The notes beneath the pieces were generated by a model. It had not been told where the DNA came from, did not search any database, and saw only the letters and a program-made list of their open reading frames with translations. A program made the position numbers and the translations under genes. Source: Lewinellaceae bacterium (lineage in GTDB: Bacteria; Bacteroidota; Bacteroidia; Chitinophagales; Saprospiraceae). Taken from it: a stretch of DNA of 64,000 bases. Shown piece by piece: positions 50,572-62,100 of the stretch. The DNA lies in contig JACJYP010000010.1 in NCBI GenBank assembly GCA_020636045.1, forward strand, positions 124,001-188,000, in the 5' to 3' direction. Within the stretch, counting starts at the first letter, position 1. Every line of letters starts with the position of its first letter.

Positions 50572-51144
50572 TCACGCGGGCACCAAAACCTGTTTTTTCT
50601 CGGCCACGGCTTCCGCCAGCCAGGTAAACTGCCGGAGAAACTGCCCGATGTTTTTTTCAAAGCCCGGGTCTGTCAGATCGCCGTGTTCGTCGAAGCGCTG
50701 CAACACCTGACCGACCGGCAGCATCTGCGGGACCGGAAAGCCGAAGATGGCCAACACCAGTTGCTGCATGGCCAGCGCGGCGCGGATACCGCCCATCATT
50801 CCGGTGGAAACGGAAACGACGCCGATGGCCTTTTGGGAAAACTCTCCTTCCTTCAGGTAATCCACAGCGTTTTTCAATGCGGATGTGTAACTGCCGTTGT
50901 ATTCCGGCGACACAAAGATGTGCGCATCGGAACGGCGAACCTTTTCTGCGAAATCGGCTAACCCTGCAGGCGGGTTGGGGTGCCGGTGCAATACTTCTTC
51001 CATGACAGGAAAATCGTACGCCGCGAGGTCGAGCACCTCGGCAGTGTGTTCGCCTTTTTCATTGATCATTTTTTCAAGCGCCAACGCTACGCGGTGGGAA
51101 TTGCGGTTGAGGCGGGTGCTGGACGACAGGATCGTGATATGCAT
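50572..51144 (-). CDS. NAD(P)H-dependent FMN reductase family protein
   Basis: A 190-residue flavodoxin-fold protein. It has the phosphate/FMN loop SSSTRLNRNSHRVA, FVSPEYNGSYTSALKNAVDYL (FMN-contact segment) and VSVSTGMMGGIRAALAMQQLV. It reduces FMN, quinones or similar acceptors with NAD(P)H; the physiological acceptor is not predictable. Its stop codon overlaps that of the upstream convergent gene in the palindrome TGATCA. Confidence 0.92.
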   Translation of the reverse strand: MHITILSSSTRLNRNSHRVALALEKMINEKGEHTAEVLDLAAYDFPVMEEVLHRHPNPPAGLADFAEKVRRSDAHIFVSPEYNGSYTSALKNAVDYLKEGEFSQKAIGVVSVSTGMMGGIRAALAMQQLVLAIFGFPVPQMLPVGQVLQRFDEHGDLTDPGFEKNIGQFLRQFTWLAEAVAEKKQVLVPA

Positions 51145-51251
51145 AGGAACAAATAAGATGTTTATATTTTTAGTGTTATAAACTTTATTTTTTCAAAAAA
51201 GTTTACGGCTTCCCGACCAGTCTTATGACCTTTGCCGAACACTCTTTTACA

Positions 51252-51797
51252 ATGGCAAAACGACCGAGCCTTTTCCTCGACCGCGACGGCGTGATCAATG
51301 TGCGCATTCCCGGCGACTACGTCCGGCACCCCGATCAGTTCATTCCCGCCGAAGGACTGGAAGAAGCCATGCCGATGCTATCCGCCGTTTTCGGCCGGAT
51401 CTTCGTGGTCACCAACCAGGCAGGCATCGGCAAGGGCCTGATGACAGAAGACGATCTGGCGCTGGTGCATCAAAAAATGACCGGGATCATCGGGCGTTCG
51501 GGCGGGCGCATCGACCGGATATACCATTGCCCGCACGCCAGGGATGCGGGCTGCCGCTGCCGCAAGCCCGCTACCGGCATGGGCTGGAAGGCCCTGGCTG
51601 AATATCAGGAGATCGAATTCGGCGATGCCTGGATGGTGGGCGATTCGGTATCCGACATCGGGTTCGGCGCTTCGCTGGGCATGCGCACGGTGCTGATCGC
51701 CGGGAAAACGGAAGAGGCCGGCGGACTGGCCGGACTGAAAGTCGATTTCCGTTTCGACAATCTCCTTCAATTTGCCCGCTATATGGCTGGTTGTTAA
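51252..51797 (+). CDS. HAD-IIIA phosphatase, GmhB-like
   Basis: A 181-residue phosphatase of the histidinol-phosphate / D-glycero-D-manno-heptose 1,7-bisphosphatase group. It has DRDGVIN (D10, D12), VVTNQAGIGKG, the zinc loop C-P-H...C-R-C-R-K (CPHARDAGCRCRKP), and MVGDSVSDIGFG (motif IV). A role in LPS heptose synthesis is the family default, but the other heptose genes are not nearby. ATG 51252 is preferred over ATG 51225, which adds residues without similarity. Confidence 0.88.
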   Translation: MAKRPSLFLDRDGVINVRIPGDYVRHPDQFIPAEGLEEAMPMLSAVFGRIFVVTNQAGIGKGLMTEDDLALVHQKMTGIIGRSGGRIDRIYHCPHARDAGCRCRKPATGMGWKALAEYQEIEFGDAWMVGDSVSDIGFGASLGMRTVLIAGKTEEAGGLAGLKVDFRFDNLLQFARYMAGC

Positions 51798-52025
51798 AAT
51801 ATTAGCCCGAAAAAACACCCCGCTCCACATCGCCGTTTTGTATCCATACCCCGGTTGCAACAACCCTTTTCCTGAACACCGATCCGCATTTTCGGTACGA
51901 GCCGATCAGAAGTAGCGGCCTTTGCGCTGTGCATGCATGATGCTACAGCCGACAGGCTCCCTGAAAACCGCCTGCCTTCAGGTTCCCTTGCTTATCCTTT
52001 TTTCACTTTACTAAACACGACCGAC

Positions 52026-52886
52026 ATGACAAGATTCCTGTCAAGCCGGACAGCCCTTGTATTGGGTTGTCTGAGCGGCCTGCTATTTGCCGCAACGCCT
52101 GCCTTCGCGCAGTATTCCGACCCCATTCCAGCCGATCCCGCGGCTCCGCTGGACGATATTACCACACGTAGCGTTCTCAAAGAGCACAAAGTGTTGAAAT
52201 ACGCACCCATCCGGGAGGCCGACATTTTATGGGAAAAACGCCTCTGGCGGGTGATCGACACGCGCGAAAAAATGAACCTCCCCTTTATTGCACCCGAATC
52301 GCCGCTGTTTACGGCCCTGTCGGATGCCATCGGCAACGGCGACCTGACGGCGTACGCCGACGACGGATTCAGCATGCCCATGAAAAAGGACGATGCGATG
52401 CACCTGCTGAGCAGAACCGATACCGTTATTGTCCGGAATATGGAAACCGAGCAGGACGAGGTAAAAGTAGTTACCAATTCCATCAATTGGGAAAACGTGA
52501 AACGATTCAGGATCAAGGAATCCTGGTACTTCGACACCAATACGGGTACGCTGCGGGTGCGCATTCTCGGCATTGCTCCCCTGCTCAACGTGAACGATGA
52601 AAGCGGCAACTTCCGCTACGAACAGCCGCTGTTCTGGATACATTACCCGACCGCGCGGCCCTTGCTGGCGAGCCACAAAGCCATTATGCACGGCGGTAAT
52701 TACGCTTCCACGATGAGTTGGGAAGATCTGTTCGAAATGCGCTATTTCGCTTCCCATATCCTGAAAGAAAACAACCTGCAGGACCTGCGTTTGCAGGACT
52801 ATCTCGCGGGCGAGGACCTTCTGCTGGCCTCCGAACGGATCGAAGACGATCTGTTCAACCGTGAACACGACCTCTGGAGCTGGTAA
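52026..52886 (+). CDS. gldN: Gliding motility / type IX secretion protein GldN
   Basis: Periplasmic component of the T9SS core (PorN), which binds the GldK ring and the GldLM motor. The 286-residue product has a signal peptide ending AFAQ, then DITTRSVLKEHKVLKYAPIREADILWEKRLWRVIDTREKMNLPF (the family's strongest signature), RFRIKESWYFDTNTGTLRVRILGIAPL, and the C-terminal MSWEDLFEMRYFASHILKENN. gldK, gldL and gldM, normally just upstream, are absent here; the previous gene is a HAD phosphatase. ATG 52026 gives the signal peptide directly. Confidence 0.92.
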   Translation: MTRFLSSRTALVLGCLSGLLFAATPAFAQYSDPIPADPAAPLDDITTRSVLKEHKVLKYAPIREADILWEKRLWRVIDTREKMNLPFIAPESPLFTALSDAIGNGDLTAYADDGFSMPMKKDDAMHLLSRTDTVIVRNMETEQDEVKVVTNSINWENVKRFRIKESWYFDTNTGTLRVRILGIAPLLNVNDESGNFRYEQPLFWIHYPTARPLLASHKAIMHGGNYASTMSWEDLFEMRYFASHILKENNLQDLRLQDYLAGEDLLLASERIEDDLFNREHDLWSW

Positions 52887-52909
52887 CAGAAAAGGGGCCT
52901 TGCAAAAAG

Positions 52910-52989
52910 AAAAAGGACAAGGATTGCCGGGACAAAAGCGTGGACCACATTAGTCCACAAGTTCTGTCACCTCTCCTTGTCCTTTTTTT
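52910..52989. terminator. Long bidirectional terminator hairpin between gldN and the OmpA/PD40 gene
   Basis: Outer arms AAAAAGGACAAGGA and TCCTTGTCCTTTTT enclose a second inner hairpin GTGGAC..GTCCAC. A-rich and T-rich flanks on the two sides make it work in both directions. Confidence 0.8.
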
Positions 52990-53008
52990 CAACAAATACG
53001 CCTGACGA

Positions 53009-55069
53009 TCAGGGGCGCGGCACCCTGCCTACTTTGCGGATGCGAACTTCCAGACGGTTGTTCTGCTGGTGCTCTTCATCCGAACACTCCACGCCTTCGG
53101 TACATCTGTTGCGCGGTTCAGACTCGCCTTTTCCGTATGCATTGATCCTGCCTTCGGGCGACACTCCTCTGAACACGAGATAGGTCTTGGCATTTTTTGC
53201 CCGCGCATCCGTCAGTTCCTGGTTGAGTTGCGTGTCGCCGCGCGTATCCGTATGGGCGATCAGGTCGATCTCCATTTCCGGGTAACGCTTCAACAGTTCG
53301 AGCAGCGCATCGAGATAACGTACAGCGCTCTGATTGAGCGTGGCCTTGTTGTATTCGTAAAAGATCTTGTCGAGTATGATGACCGAGCCCTCCTGAATGC
53401 CGTTGGCCAGCGGCATGGTGGCTTCGATACTGGCGCCGGGCGTCAGCGATTGCAAACGTATCTCGTTATAGGTCCGGTCGCCTTTTTTCACGTTCACGCG
53501 GAAGTTGTCTTCGCGGAATCCCTGCCGTTCCACATAAGCGATATACTCCCCTTCTTCCGGCAGGCAGGCGTCGAATTCGCCGTTCCAGTTCGTGCGTACC
53601 GTCTCTACGTGTCCGCTCATGCGGTGTACGAATTTGACCGTCGCATTCACGATCCGCGTGCCGAATTCGGTGGTGGCCACAATACCGCCGGCCCTGTTGC
53701 AGACAGGCGCTTCGGATAGTGCGAAGCGCAGGGTAAGTCCGTCCTCCGAATCAACCGTGATCAGGCGTTCTTTCGGGCTAAACCCGTCGAGGCTGACCAC
53801 TACGAGATAGTTGTGGTAGCGGGTGAATTCTGTACGCGCCTTGCCCTCCACGTTACTGTACAGGTCGGCAGCGCCGAGGTCGTCGGCGCCGCGCCGCGTC
53901 AGTTGCAGGCTCAGCGCATTGGGTTTATCCTGAACGGGGAAAAGGTCGATGGTGTAAAAATCCTTGTTGCCGCTTACGAAGCCGTCTTCGGAAGGTTGCA
54001 GGATACGGATTGCCGCCCGCTGTAGCGGCGCGCCGGTTTTGGCATTGGTGACGATGATCTGGGCGGGGTTGACTTCCGGCTTGCTGATCCCGTCGAGGCC
54101 GCGCGGCGCTTCGAAGCGGTAAATGTCGTCTTTGCCTGATCCGCGGGCGCGGTTGCTAGTGAAAAAGCCGTTCTTCCCGGCATCGTCAATGATAAACGCC
54201 ATGTCGTCGGCATCGGAGTTGATCTGATCGCCGAGGTTGACCACTTCTTCCGGGTTGTTCAGCGGATTGTTGACATAATAAATGTCGAGTCCGCCAAGTG
54301 TCAGGGGGCGGCCGTTGGAGGTAAAGAACAGCGATCCCGACTGGCTGATATAGGGAAATATTTCCTGTTTGTCGGTATTGATCACGGGGCCGAGATTGAC
54401 CGGGGCGCCCCATCCGGAACTGCTTCGTTCTACGTAGTAAATGTCATAACCGCCATAGCCACCCGGCATATCGGAAGCGAAGAACAATTTGCTGCCGTCG
54501 GCGCTGAGGCTGGGGTGCATGCAGGAATAATCGTCGCTGTTGAACGGCAGTTCGGCCGGCCGGGTCCAATCGGGCCTGCCGTAGCGGGTTTCATAAATTT
54601 TCAGCGTCGACTTGCCGCTCTTGTTGGCTTTCACCACGCCGTCCTTGTTGTTGTTGCGGGTAATAAAAGCCACTTTGTTGTCTCGGCTGAAGCATACCGG
54701 CCCTTCGTGGTAACTCGATTTCTTCATTTCATTGAACTCGAACTTCTGCGGGAAGGACGGGTCGCCGTTGTAATCGAAAAACGCGTAGTACAGCTCGGAA
54801 TACGTCTGGTTGGTTTTGGGGTCGCGGGGGCCGTTTTTTTCACGGCTGGACACGAACATGATCCCTTCCTTGTAATAGGCAGGTGCATAATCTGAGCCTT
54901 CCTGGTTGATCTCGTCGGCATTGATGATCCGGACGGGATAGCGCCGGTCGTCTTTTTCGCGAAAGCGATCTTTTGACTTGCTTTTCGACGATTGCTGGGC
55001 CGACAGGGTTGCGGCGCATGCCAGTAGTAGAAGGGGGAGAAGCAGGATTAATTTGCGAAACATACTCAA
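53009..55069 (-). CDS. OmpA family protein with PD40 propeller (T9SS-associated)
   Basis: A 686-residue envelope protein. The signal peptide ends near LSAQ. A PD40/TolB-like propeller runs from about 45 to 335 (SDYAPAYYKEGIMFVSS, HPSLSADGSKLFFASDMPGGYGGYDIYYV, ISQSGSLFFTSNGRPLTLGGLDIYYV). Then a carboxypeptidase-regulatory domain (about 470-540), and a C-terminal OmpA-like peptidoglycan-binding domain (about 565-680, IDLIAHTDTRGDTQLNQELTDARAKNAKTYL). This layout resembles PorE-like proteins that tether T9SS parts to the cell wall. It is last in the order adhesin, PorP/SprF, OmpA/PD40. Confidence 0.88.
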   Translation of the reverse strand: MSMFRKLILLLPLLLLACAATLSAQQSSKSKSKDRFREKDDRRYPVRIINADEINQEGSDYAPAYYKEGIMFVSSREKNGPRDPKTNQTYSELYYAFFDYNGDPSFPQKFEFNEMKKSSYHEGPVCFSRDNKVAFITRNNNKDGVVKANKSGKSTLKIYETRYGRPDWTRPAELPFNSDDYSCMHPSLSADGSKLFFASDMPGGYGGYDIYYVERSSSGWGAPVNLGPVINTDKQEIFPYISQSGSLFFTSNGRPLTLGGLDIYYVNNPLNNPEEVVNLGDQINSDADDMAFIIDDAGKNGFFTSNRARGSGKDDIYRFEAPRGLDGISKPEVNPAQIIVTNAKTGAPLQRAAIRILQPSEDGFVSGNKDFYTIDLFPVQDKPNALSLQLTRRGADDLGAADLYSNVEGKARTEFTRYHNYLVVVSLDGFSPKERLITVDSEDGLTLRFALSEAPVCNRAGGIVATTEFGTRIVNATVKFVHRMSGHVETVRTNWNGEFDACLPEEGEYIAYVERQGFREDNFRVNVKKGDRTYNEIRLQSLTPGASIEATMPLANGIQEGSVIILDKIFYEYNKATLNQSAVRYLDALLELLKRYPEMEIDLIAHTDTRGDTQLNQELTDARAKNAKTYLVFRGVSPEGRINAYGKGESEPRNRCTEGVECSDEEHQQNNRLEVRIRKVGRVPRP

Positions 55070-55108
55070 TTGCAGTGGTTGGTTTACATGTTTACAAATG
55101 CGGTACCC

Positions 55109-56065
55109 TTATTGCCAGGGACGGCCCGGGTCCACTTTTTCCGTATCGTCGGGCGCCGGAGGATTGAACCACCAGCGCACCATGGCCTCTACGGAGCCGT
55201 TGTTGTACTTGCGCAGGCGCGTCAGACCGATGTCATAGGAAAGACAAAAGAAAAGGTTCTCGGTGGCCTGAATGCCCGCCAGTGCATCAACGCTTTCTCC
55301 TGTGCCGTTGGTATCTCCGCCGGTGCGATATGTGAGTCCGCCGTAGAATTTGTTCCTGAAAAGCGCACTTATATTGATGTCGGCATCGAAAGGTGAATTC
55401 GCGACATATTTCAGCAATACCTGCGGCGTGATGACCAGTTCTTCCGCCACGTCAAAAGTCAGACCGCCCATAGCATTCAGGTGCAGCACTTCCCGTGAAA
55501 GATTGCCGCCGTAATCGGCAAAATCTATGCTGTTATTGATCAGGCGCGGTGCGGCGGCGCCTGCATACCATTTGTATCCCGTGTAAAAAACCCCGAAACC
55601 GACATTCGCCACGATCTTGGATTTCGGCTCGGTCGGGATAGCGCCGTCGAATTTTTGCGAAGCGTTCAGCCGCGGGTCCGTCCAGTCCTGGTACAGGTGC
55701 CGAATGCTGGGCTGCACGCCTGCGCTCAGATACCCGCGCCGCAACGGTACGCGATAAGCATAATCAATATTAAAAGTAAGCGTACGCGTGATCCCGATCG
55801 TATTACGCGCCAGGTGCCCGCCAATGCCTACGCGGTTGCGCGCAGCGCGCTGATTATAGGAAATGATCTGCGTTTCCGGCGCGCCTTCCAGACCCATCCA
55901 CTGGCTTCGGTAGATCGCCGTGATCGTCGGCGATTCAAAAGAGCCTGCATATGCGGGGTTGAAAGCCAGTTTGTTGAACATGAACTGGGTGTATTGCGGC
56001 TCCTGTTGTGCCTGCAAAGTGACATACAGGCAACAGCATATGATCGGGAGGTAAATTTTTTGCAT
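55109..56065 (-). CDS. PorP/SprF family type IX secretion membrane protein
   Basis: A 318-residue outer-membrane beta-barrel with the family start after the signal peptide: QEPQYTQFMFNKLAFNPAYAGS, followed by YRSQWMGLEGAPETQIISYN and the LALSYDIG-like C-terminal strand (FFCLSYDIGLTRLRKYNNGSVEAMVRWWF). In the T9SS, SprF/PorP proteins are needed to secrete and hold the adjacent type B cargo. It is 40 bases from the OmpA/PD40 gene and about 80 from the giant adhesin, forming one operon. Confidence 0.93.
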   Translation of the reverse strand: MQKIYLPIICCCLYVTLQAQQEPQYTQFMFNKLAFNPAYAGSFESPTITAIYRSQWMGLEGAPETQIISYNQRAARNRVGIGGHLARNTIGITRTLTFNIDYAYRVPLRRGYLSAGVQPSIRHLYQDWTDPRLNASQKFDGAIPTEPKSKIVANVGFGVFYTGYKWYAGAAAPRLINNSIDFADYGGNLSREVLHLNAMGGLTFDVAEELVITPQVLLKYVANSPFDADINISALFRNKFYGGLTYRTGGDTNGTGESVDALAGIQATENLFFCLSYDIGLTRLRKYNNGSVEAMVRWWFNPPAPDDTEKVDPGRPWQ

Positions 56066-56147
56066 ATCGGTGCGCTTTGGCGGTGAGCGGGTTAAGAAGT
56101 GCCTAAATGTCCGGCGCAGGAGCGCGTCCCCTGCGCCGGACGGTTGA

Positions 56148-59100
56148 TTATCGTTGGATTTGAAGGAATCCCTTGCGCGGCTTTGTATCCTGATTGAATT
56201 TTACGACATAGAAATAGGTGCCGGCGGGCAACTCCTGCCCGTTGTAGGTTCCTTTCCAGTCGTTGTTGTAAGGCTTGGCGTGGAACACGACATCTCCGTA
56301 TTGATTGAAGATCGTCACCTCGTTGTCGATGCCGCCGTCGCCTTCCAGACATGGTACAAAGAACTCGTCGTTGACATTGTCATCGTTCGGTGTGATGAGG
56401 TTGAAAATCTCACAGCCCCCCACCTCACCAACCAGCAGCGTCACTACCGCCGTACTGCATGCGGGCTCCGGACAAACCAGGTTGCATATCTTGTAGATCA
56501 TGACGTCTTCGCCTGAAAATGTCACATTCGGCTGGTAACTGTAAACGCCTTCGCTGATCTGGGTGAAATTGCCGAAATCGGGTTCGTCGTCGATGCTCAC
56601 ATCGAATTGTTGAGGCAGAATATCGTTCAGCAGCACGCTGAAGTCGATCTTCTCGCCGAATTGCACTTCAAACGTATCGGGAACGGCCGTTGGAAAGAGA
56701 TCGTAAACGATCACGACGGTATCGCGGGATTTGTCGCCGCAGAATCCGTTATTCGTTTCCCAGTACACCCTGTTGATGCCCCGTTTCAGGTTGCAAACGG
56801 TCGTGTTCGGACTGTTCGGACTGGCAAAAACGAGGGTCGGGTCATTGATGCTGTGCCAGCGGCCAAATTCTCCCGTCGGCGGTTGCGCAGCGGTAAGATC
56901 GGTGCAGGAGTCGTTGCGGCAAAGCACCTGGTCGGCGCCTGCATTGGCGATGGCGCCGAAATTGCGCACCGTCACGGTAGCCGTAGAGATTCCGCAGGCT
57001 CCGTTGTCGAGATTCCAGAAATAGAACAACGTGTTGCCGGGTGACAGACTATCGGCGATCGTGCCGGGCTCCAGCGGATCGACGATATGAAAACCCAGAT
57101 CAATCTGTCCCGGCGGCTGTGTCCAGTAGCCGTTGACGGTAGTACCCTGTATGGCGTTCAGTTCTATGGATTCGGCAAAACAGGTATCGATCATGGATAC
57201 GGTTACCATTGCCTGTTCGGGGGCAAACGCGAGTATACTCACCGTATCGCTGCTGTAATTTTTGCAACCGCCATTCGACAGGGTCCAGGCAAACTGGTAC
57301 GTGTTGCCCGCAGAAAGCCCCGTGACCAGGGTCGTATCGTTGTTCGGGTTGACGATGGTGACCGGCGGCGTGCCGATCTGTGTCCATTTACCGGTGGAGC
57401 CGCCCGGTAACTGCGCAGCGGTGAGGGTGAGCGGCTGCGCGGCGCAGGCCGGCCCCTCTGTACCGATAAATGCCGTGCTGGCAGGGATCGTATCGAAATT
57501 GACCGTCACCAGATTGGACGCAAAAGAGCTGCACCCGTTTTTCGTGGCAACGACATAAAACTGGTTGGGGCCCGGCGGATAGGGGCTCAGGTTGGAAGTC
57601 TGGAAGGTGATCGGGAATCCCGGCCCGCCGATCGGGGCCATGGTCAGTCCGTAGTACCAGGTGTACATGGCGCCCGTGTCCGCCGAACCCGGGAATACCT
57701 GCAGCGTCAGGGTCGCGCCGGGTTGTTCCAGGCAGACCGCCGAGGCAGGCAGCAGGTTAGGCTGTTTGGGCCGTTTTTTCACCTGCACGTTGATCCCTTC
57801 GCCCTGGTCGGAGGCGCAGCCGTTCACAATGATGTACACATTGTAATTGCCCGCCTGCGACATGGTGACATTTGGAATGACGGGGTTACGCACGCTGGCA
57901 GTCCAACCTGCCGGCCCTGTCCAGATATAAGAAGCGCCCGGCACCAGTTGGGTGCTCAGTTTTAAGGTGTCGCCCTCGCAAACCGGCGAGTTGGAAGTGG
58001 GTACCGGTGTCGGTGGAATGGGGTAAACCGTAAGAAAGACCGGTGCGGAGGTATCTGAAATACAGCCGGCCACTCCTGCGATCGCCATATAGTTGGCCAT
58101 GTCGCTTACCTGTGCGTTGCTGATCGTCAGGAAAGGTTGTGTTGTGGCCACAATATTGCCGTTGGAGACCAGCCAGGTGTAGATCGTGCCGGTGGGGGGG
58201 TATTTGTCGGAATTGGAAATAGAGATCGTTACATCGGCGCCTGCGCAGACCGTCGGTATTGGAGGAGTGGATGCCAGTATCGGTGTTACGGGCGGGTCCT
58301 GTATGTTGATCACCGTGGATTTCGGCGCTGACATGCAGCCATATATATCGGTCACTTTGAGCACGTACGTGCCGTTTTGTGTGGCATTTACGTTCGGGAT
58401 CACCGGCATCGAGTCGGGGCTTGAGAAATTCATGGGTCCTGTCCACGAATATGTCACCGGGCCGTTTTGGGTGACAACGACGGCCTGCAGCGTGGCAGCA
58501 GAGCCGTCTGCACAAACGGGAGCATTGTTGGTCACTGATGTGATCACAGGGGGCGTTGCCACAACCACGTCGACAAATGTGGAATCGGCGCAGCCGAAAC
58601 TGGTTTTCCCCACCACTTTGTATGTGCCGGCCACAGCAGGCGTAACGGCAGGATTTTGCTCGAACCGCACGAAGTTATTGGGCCCCGTCCAGCACCAGTT
58701 CGGTAAAGGCACGTCGGAAGTGGCAGAAAGTTGCAGCGTAGCACCCTGGCAAACCGGCGTATTGGCGCTGCCGGCCACATCGGGATATGCCTGCACCTGA
58801 ACGGCCGCCGGAGCCGACCAGTCGGAATAACAGCCCTGCTTCACGATGCGCACCCGCCACGAGCCGGAATCGGCGAGCATTACGTTGTTGAGTACCAGTG
58901 AATTATTGGCCGTGGAGATCGTGCTGAGCGAAGGGGATTGCCAGAGAAAGGAATCTACCCCAGGTTGGAAAGTAGCGATCAAGGTGACGGTGGCGCCCTC
59001 GCAAACTTGCGTCGCGCCTGCCAGTTGCGGGGTGGCCGGCTTGTCACGCACATCCACGACGACATTCACCGGGTCGGACGAGCAACCGTTTTGTTTGATG

Positions 59101-62100
59101 ATAAGGGTGTAAGTGCCTTCGTGAATACTCGTCACGGCACAAGTTGTCACCAGTGGGTACTGTGAGGTATCCATAAATCCACCCGGCCCCGTCCACATAT
59201 ATTTGATGCCAGGCCCCTGCACCGGCGTGCCGAGTGAGATCGGCACACATTCACATGGGTTGAGAAAGGTCTGGTCTACCGTCGCCACAGGTTTCGGGTA
59301 AACGGTCACCGTCAGCAGGTTGGAATTTACCGAAGTACATCCGTCGGCCAGCACTTTTACAAAATAGCGATAAACTCCTACGGGCGGCTGTACGATATTG
59401 AAGATCGGCGTCGAAGTGGTGCCGAGCAACACCGGCGCAGGCAGGGAATCGGCATACCACTGGTACGATACGTTTTGCCCCGAATAGGTCGGCGTAGCCA
59501 GCACGACGTTGTTGCCGGCACAAAAAGACGTTCCGTTTGCAGAGATCACGGGTTGCGTCGGCAGATTCACCAGATCGACGGTCACACAACCCGTCGCCGT
59601 ACAGGCGGTCAGGCCGGTAACGGTGACGCAGTAAGTGCCTTCGTTGGAGAGTTGTGCCGGCGAGATCATGGGATTCTGGACGGTCGACATATAGCCGTTG
59701 GGCCCGCTCCATTTATAGGTATAACTCGCGTCGTTGCCCGGCGGGTCGACAAACAGTTTCAGGGTGCCGCCTTCGCAAACAGGTGTGTACGTCGGCGTCA
59801 GAATGGACGTAGCGACCCCTACAAGCGCCGTGCAGGTCGACGAATTGCCGGAGGTGTCCGTCACCGTCATCACCACATTAAAGGAACTGCCCGCCTGGTT
59901 ACAGTTGAACATCGTCTGCGACAACTGATATGTCAGGTTCGTTCCCGAGCAGTTATCGACGCTGCCGTTGTCGATCTCGGAAGGCTGCAGCACATAGGGT
60001 TGCGTGCCCGAAGGATTGGTAAAGATGGTCAGCGATTTGCATTGCGCCGAAGGCGCCACCGTGTCCAATACTGTGATGGTGTACGAAGCCATGCCCTCCA
60101 GGCCGTTGATGTCCTGCACAAGGTATTTTACGTTGTAAGTGCCCGGGCCTAGAATTTCGCTGGTCTGGCCGCCGTTGAGCGAGCCCGATTTTACCAGCTG
60201 TCCCATGCTGTTTCGTATCTCGTAGGTCACTACGGCGTAACTGTATTCCAGGATCGCTTGCAGGCGACTCACGCCATCCGTCATGTCGGGCAACAGCGCA
60301 GTACAGGGATCGATAAAATCGGTAAAATTCCCGGCATCGTCGTTTGCCACGGCAGTAAAGGTAGCCGCCCCGTCGGCTGCCCAGGCGTTGATCTGATTGG
60401 CCGTTACCGTAATTGACGTTTCGTGAAACTGGATACATTCTTCAGCAGTCAAACCGGAGGTAGTCGCGGGGATAACAAGGGCGCTGTTTTCATCATAAAT
60501 ACTGAAAAACTCGCCCATCAGCGAATTGTCGTTGTCACCTTTGTGTCTGATACGGAGGGTGCCACCGGAAATGGCGTTCGGAATAAGATTTGATAGGTTC
60601 AGGATAATATCTTTCGGGATCAACCCCGCATTCGGATCGTTTTCGAACTGGATGGGCAAAAGCCCCGACTGCTGGTTGATATTTCCCGAAACGTCGCAAT
60701 TGTCCGTAATGGCGGGGAAGGGCAACAGCACCGTTGCTTCGCAGTTATTTATACCCGTGTAAGCCGTAAAAGATGCGGGCGGTGTGACGGAAGGCGGTTC
60801 CACATCATCCACGACCAGTGTCGTCGATGCCGTGGACGAATTGCCGGCACAATCGGTAGCGGTGTATACCACCGTGTGCATCCCTACGTCCAGGAAAAAA
60901 GGATCGGAGGGCGGATAGGTGCCGGTGGTATCGCCATCCAGCGTATAGGTCAGAGTGATGGGCACCTGCTGATTGGTCACGGTATAGGTCAATTCGACGC
61001 GCACACGGCTGCCTACACAGGTGGCGAGGGCATTGATGGCGCCACTACCTGTGCCCGCAGGAGCAAGGGTCAGGGTTAGTTGGCCGTCGGTGAGCCATGC
61101 ATTCAACAGGCTGGCAGCGATATTGAGGGTGGTGACACTGTTACCGCACTGAAAAGGGGTATTCACCGTCTGCCCGATCTGGAAATTGTTTTCTCCATAA
61201 ATGCGAAGGTATTCCTCCATCCCTTCTGCATCTGCCACATCGAGATAGACCGTCAGCACGGCATTTCCGAGCACAGGTGAGCCGGGCGGGATATTCGGCG
61301 CCGGCCACTGAAACACAATGGTGTCGACAGGGGTAGTGCCGTTCGGTCCGCCGGAGGTATTTTGCAGGAGCGCCGTGTCCTTCAGTGCCACCAGGCTTTT
61401 TAACGACGTACATTCATCATAGAGGGAAACAGGCGCAGGAATGGCAACTTCCGCGCCGCAGAAACCCTGATCGGAAGGGAAATTCACCGACGCGGAGGTC
61501 ACGATTACCGGTCCTGTATTGTCCTGAATATTAATGTGCTGCGTGTAAGCCTTTGTGTTTCCACAATTGTCGCTTGCCGTCCAGGTACGGACGAGGATGT
61601 AGTTGGTCCAGTGAGCGCAACCCATGGTGTCGGGGTCGCGGATTTCGCTTTCACTCAACACGATTGTCACGTCTTCGTCGCAGTTGTCGTCTGCATCGAA
61701 TATCGAAGGATCGGGCGGATCGGGAATGGCGTCGCATTCGACTGTCACATCGGCAGGTATGTTCGACAGTACCGGCGCCACAGTATCCTGTACATGGATC
61801 AACTGCTCGATCACGCTGGTATTTCCGCACACATCTTCGGCCTGCCAGAACCGTGTAAGGGTGTAAGAGTCGTCGCAAGGCCCCGCTGTGACGGTTTCAT
61901 TGATAAAAACCGGCACGTCCGTGGCGCCCGAACAGGCATCCACCGGCGAGGGCGGCGGCAGTACGGGCTGCACTTCGCATACGATCGTCGTGTCGATCAG
62001 GCCTCCCGGCATGGGTCCCAGATTATCGATCACCCTGATCACCTGGGTAGTGGTGCTGGTATTGCCGCATTCATCGGTTGCCGTAAAAGTCCGTATGATG

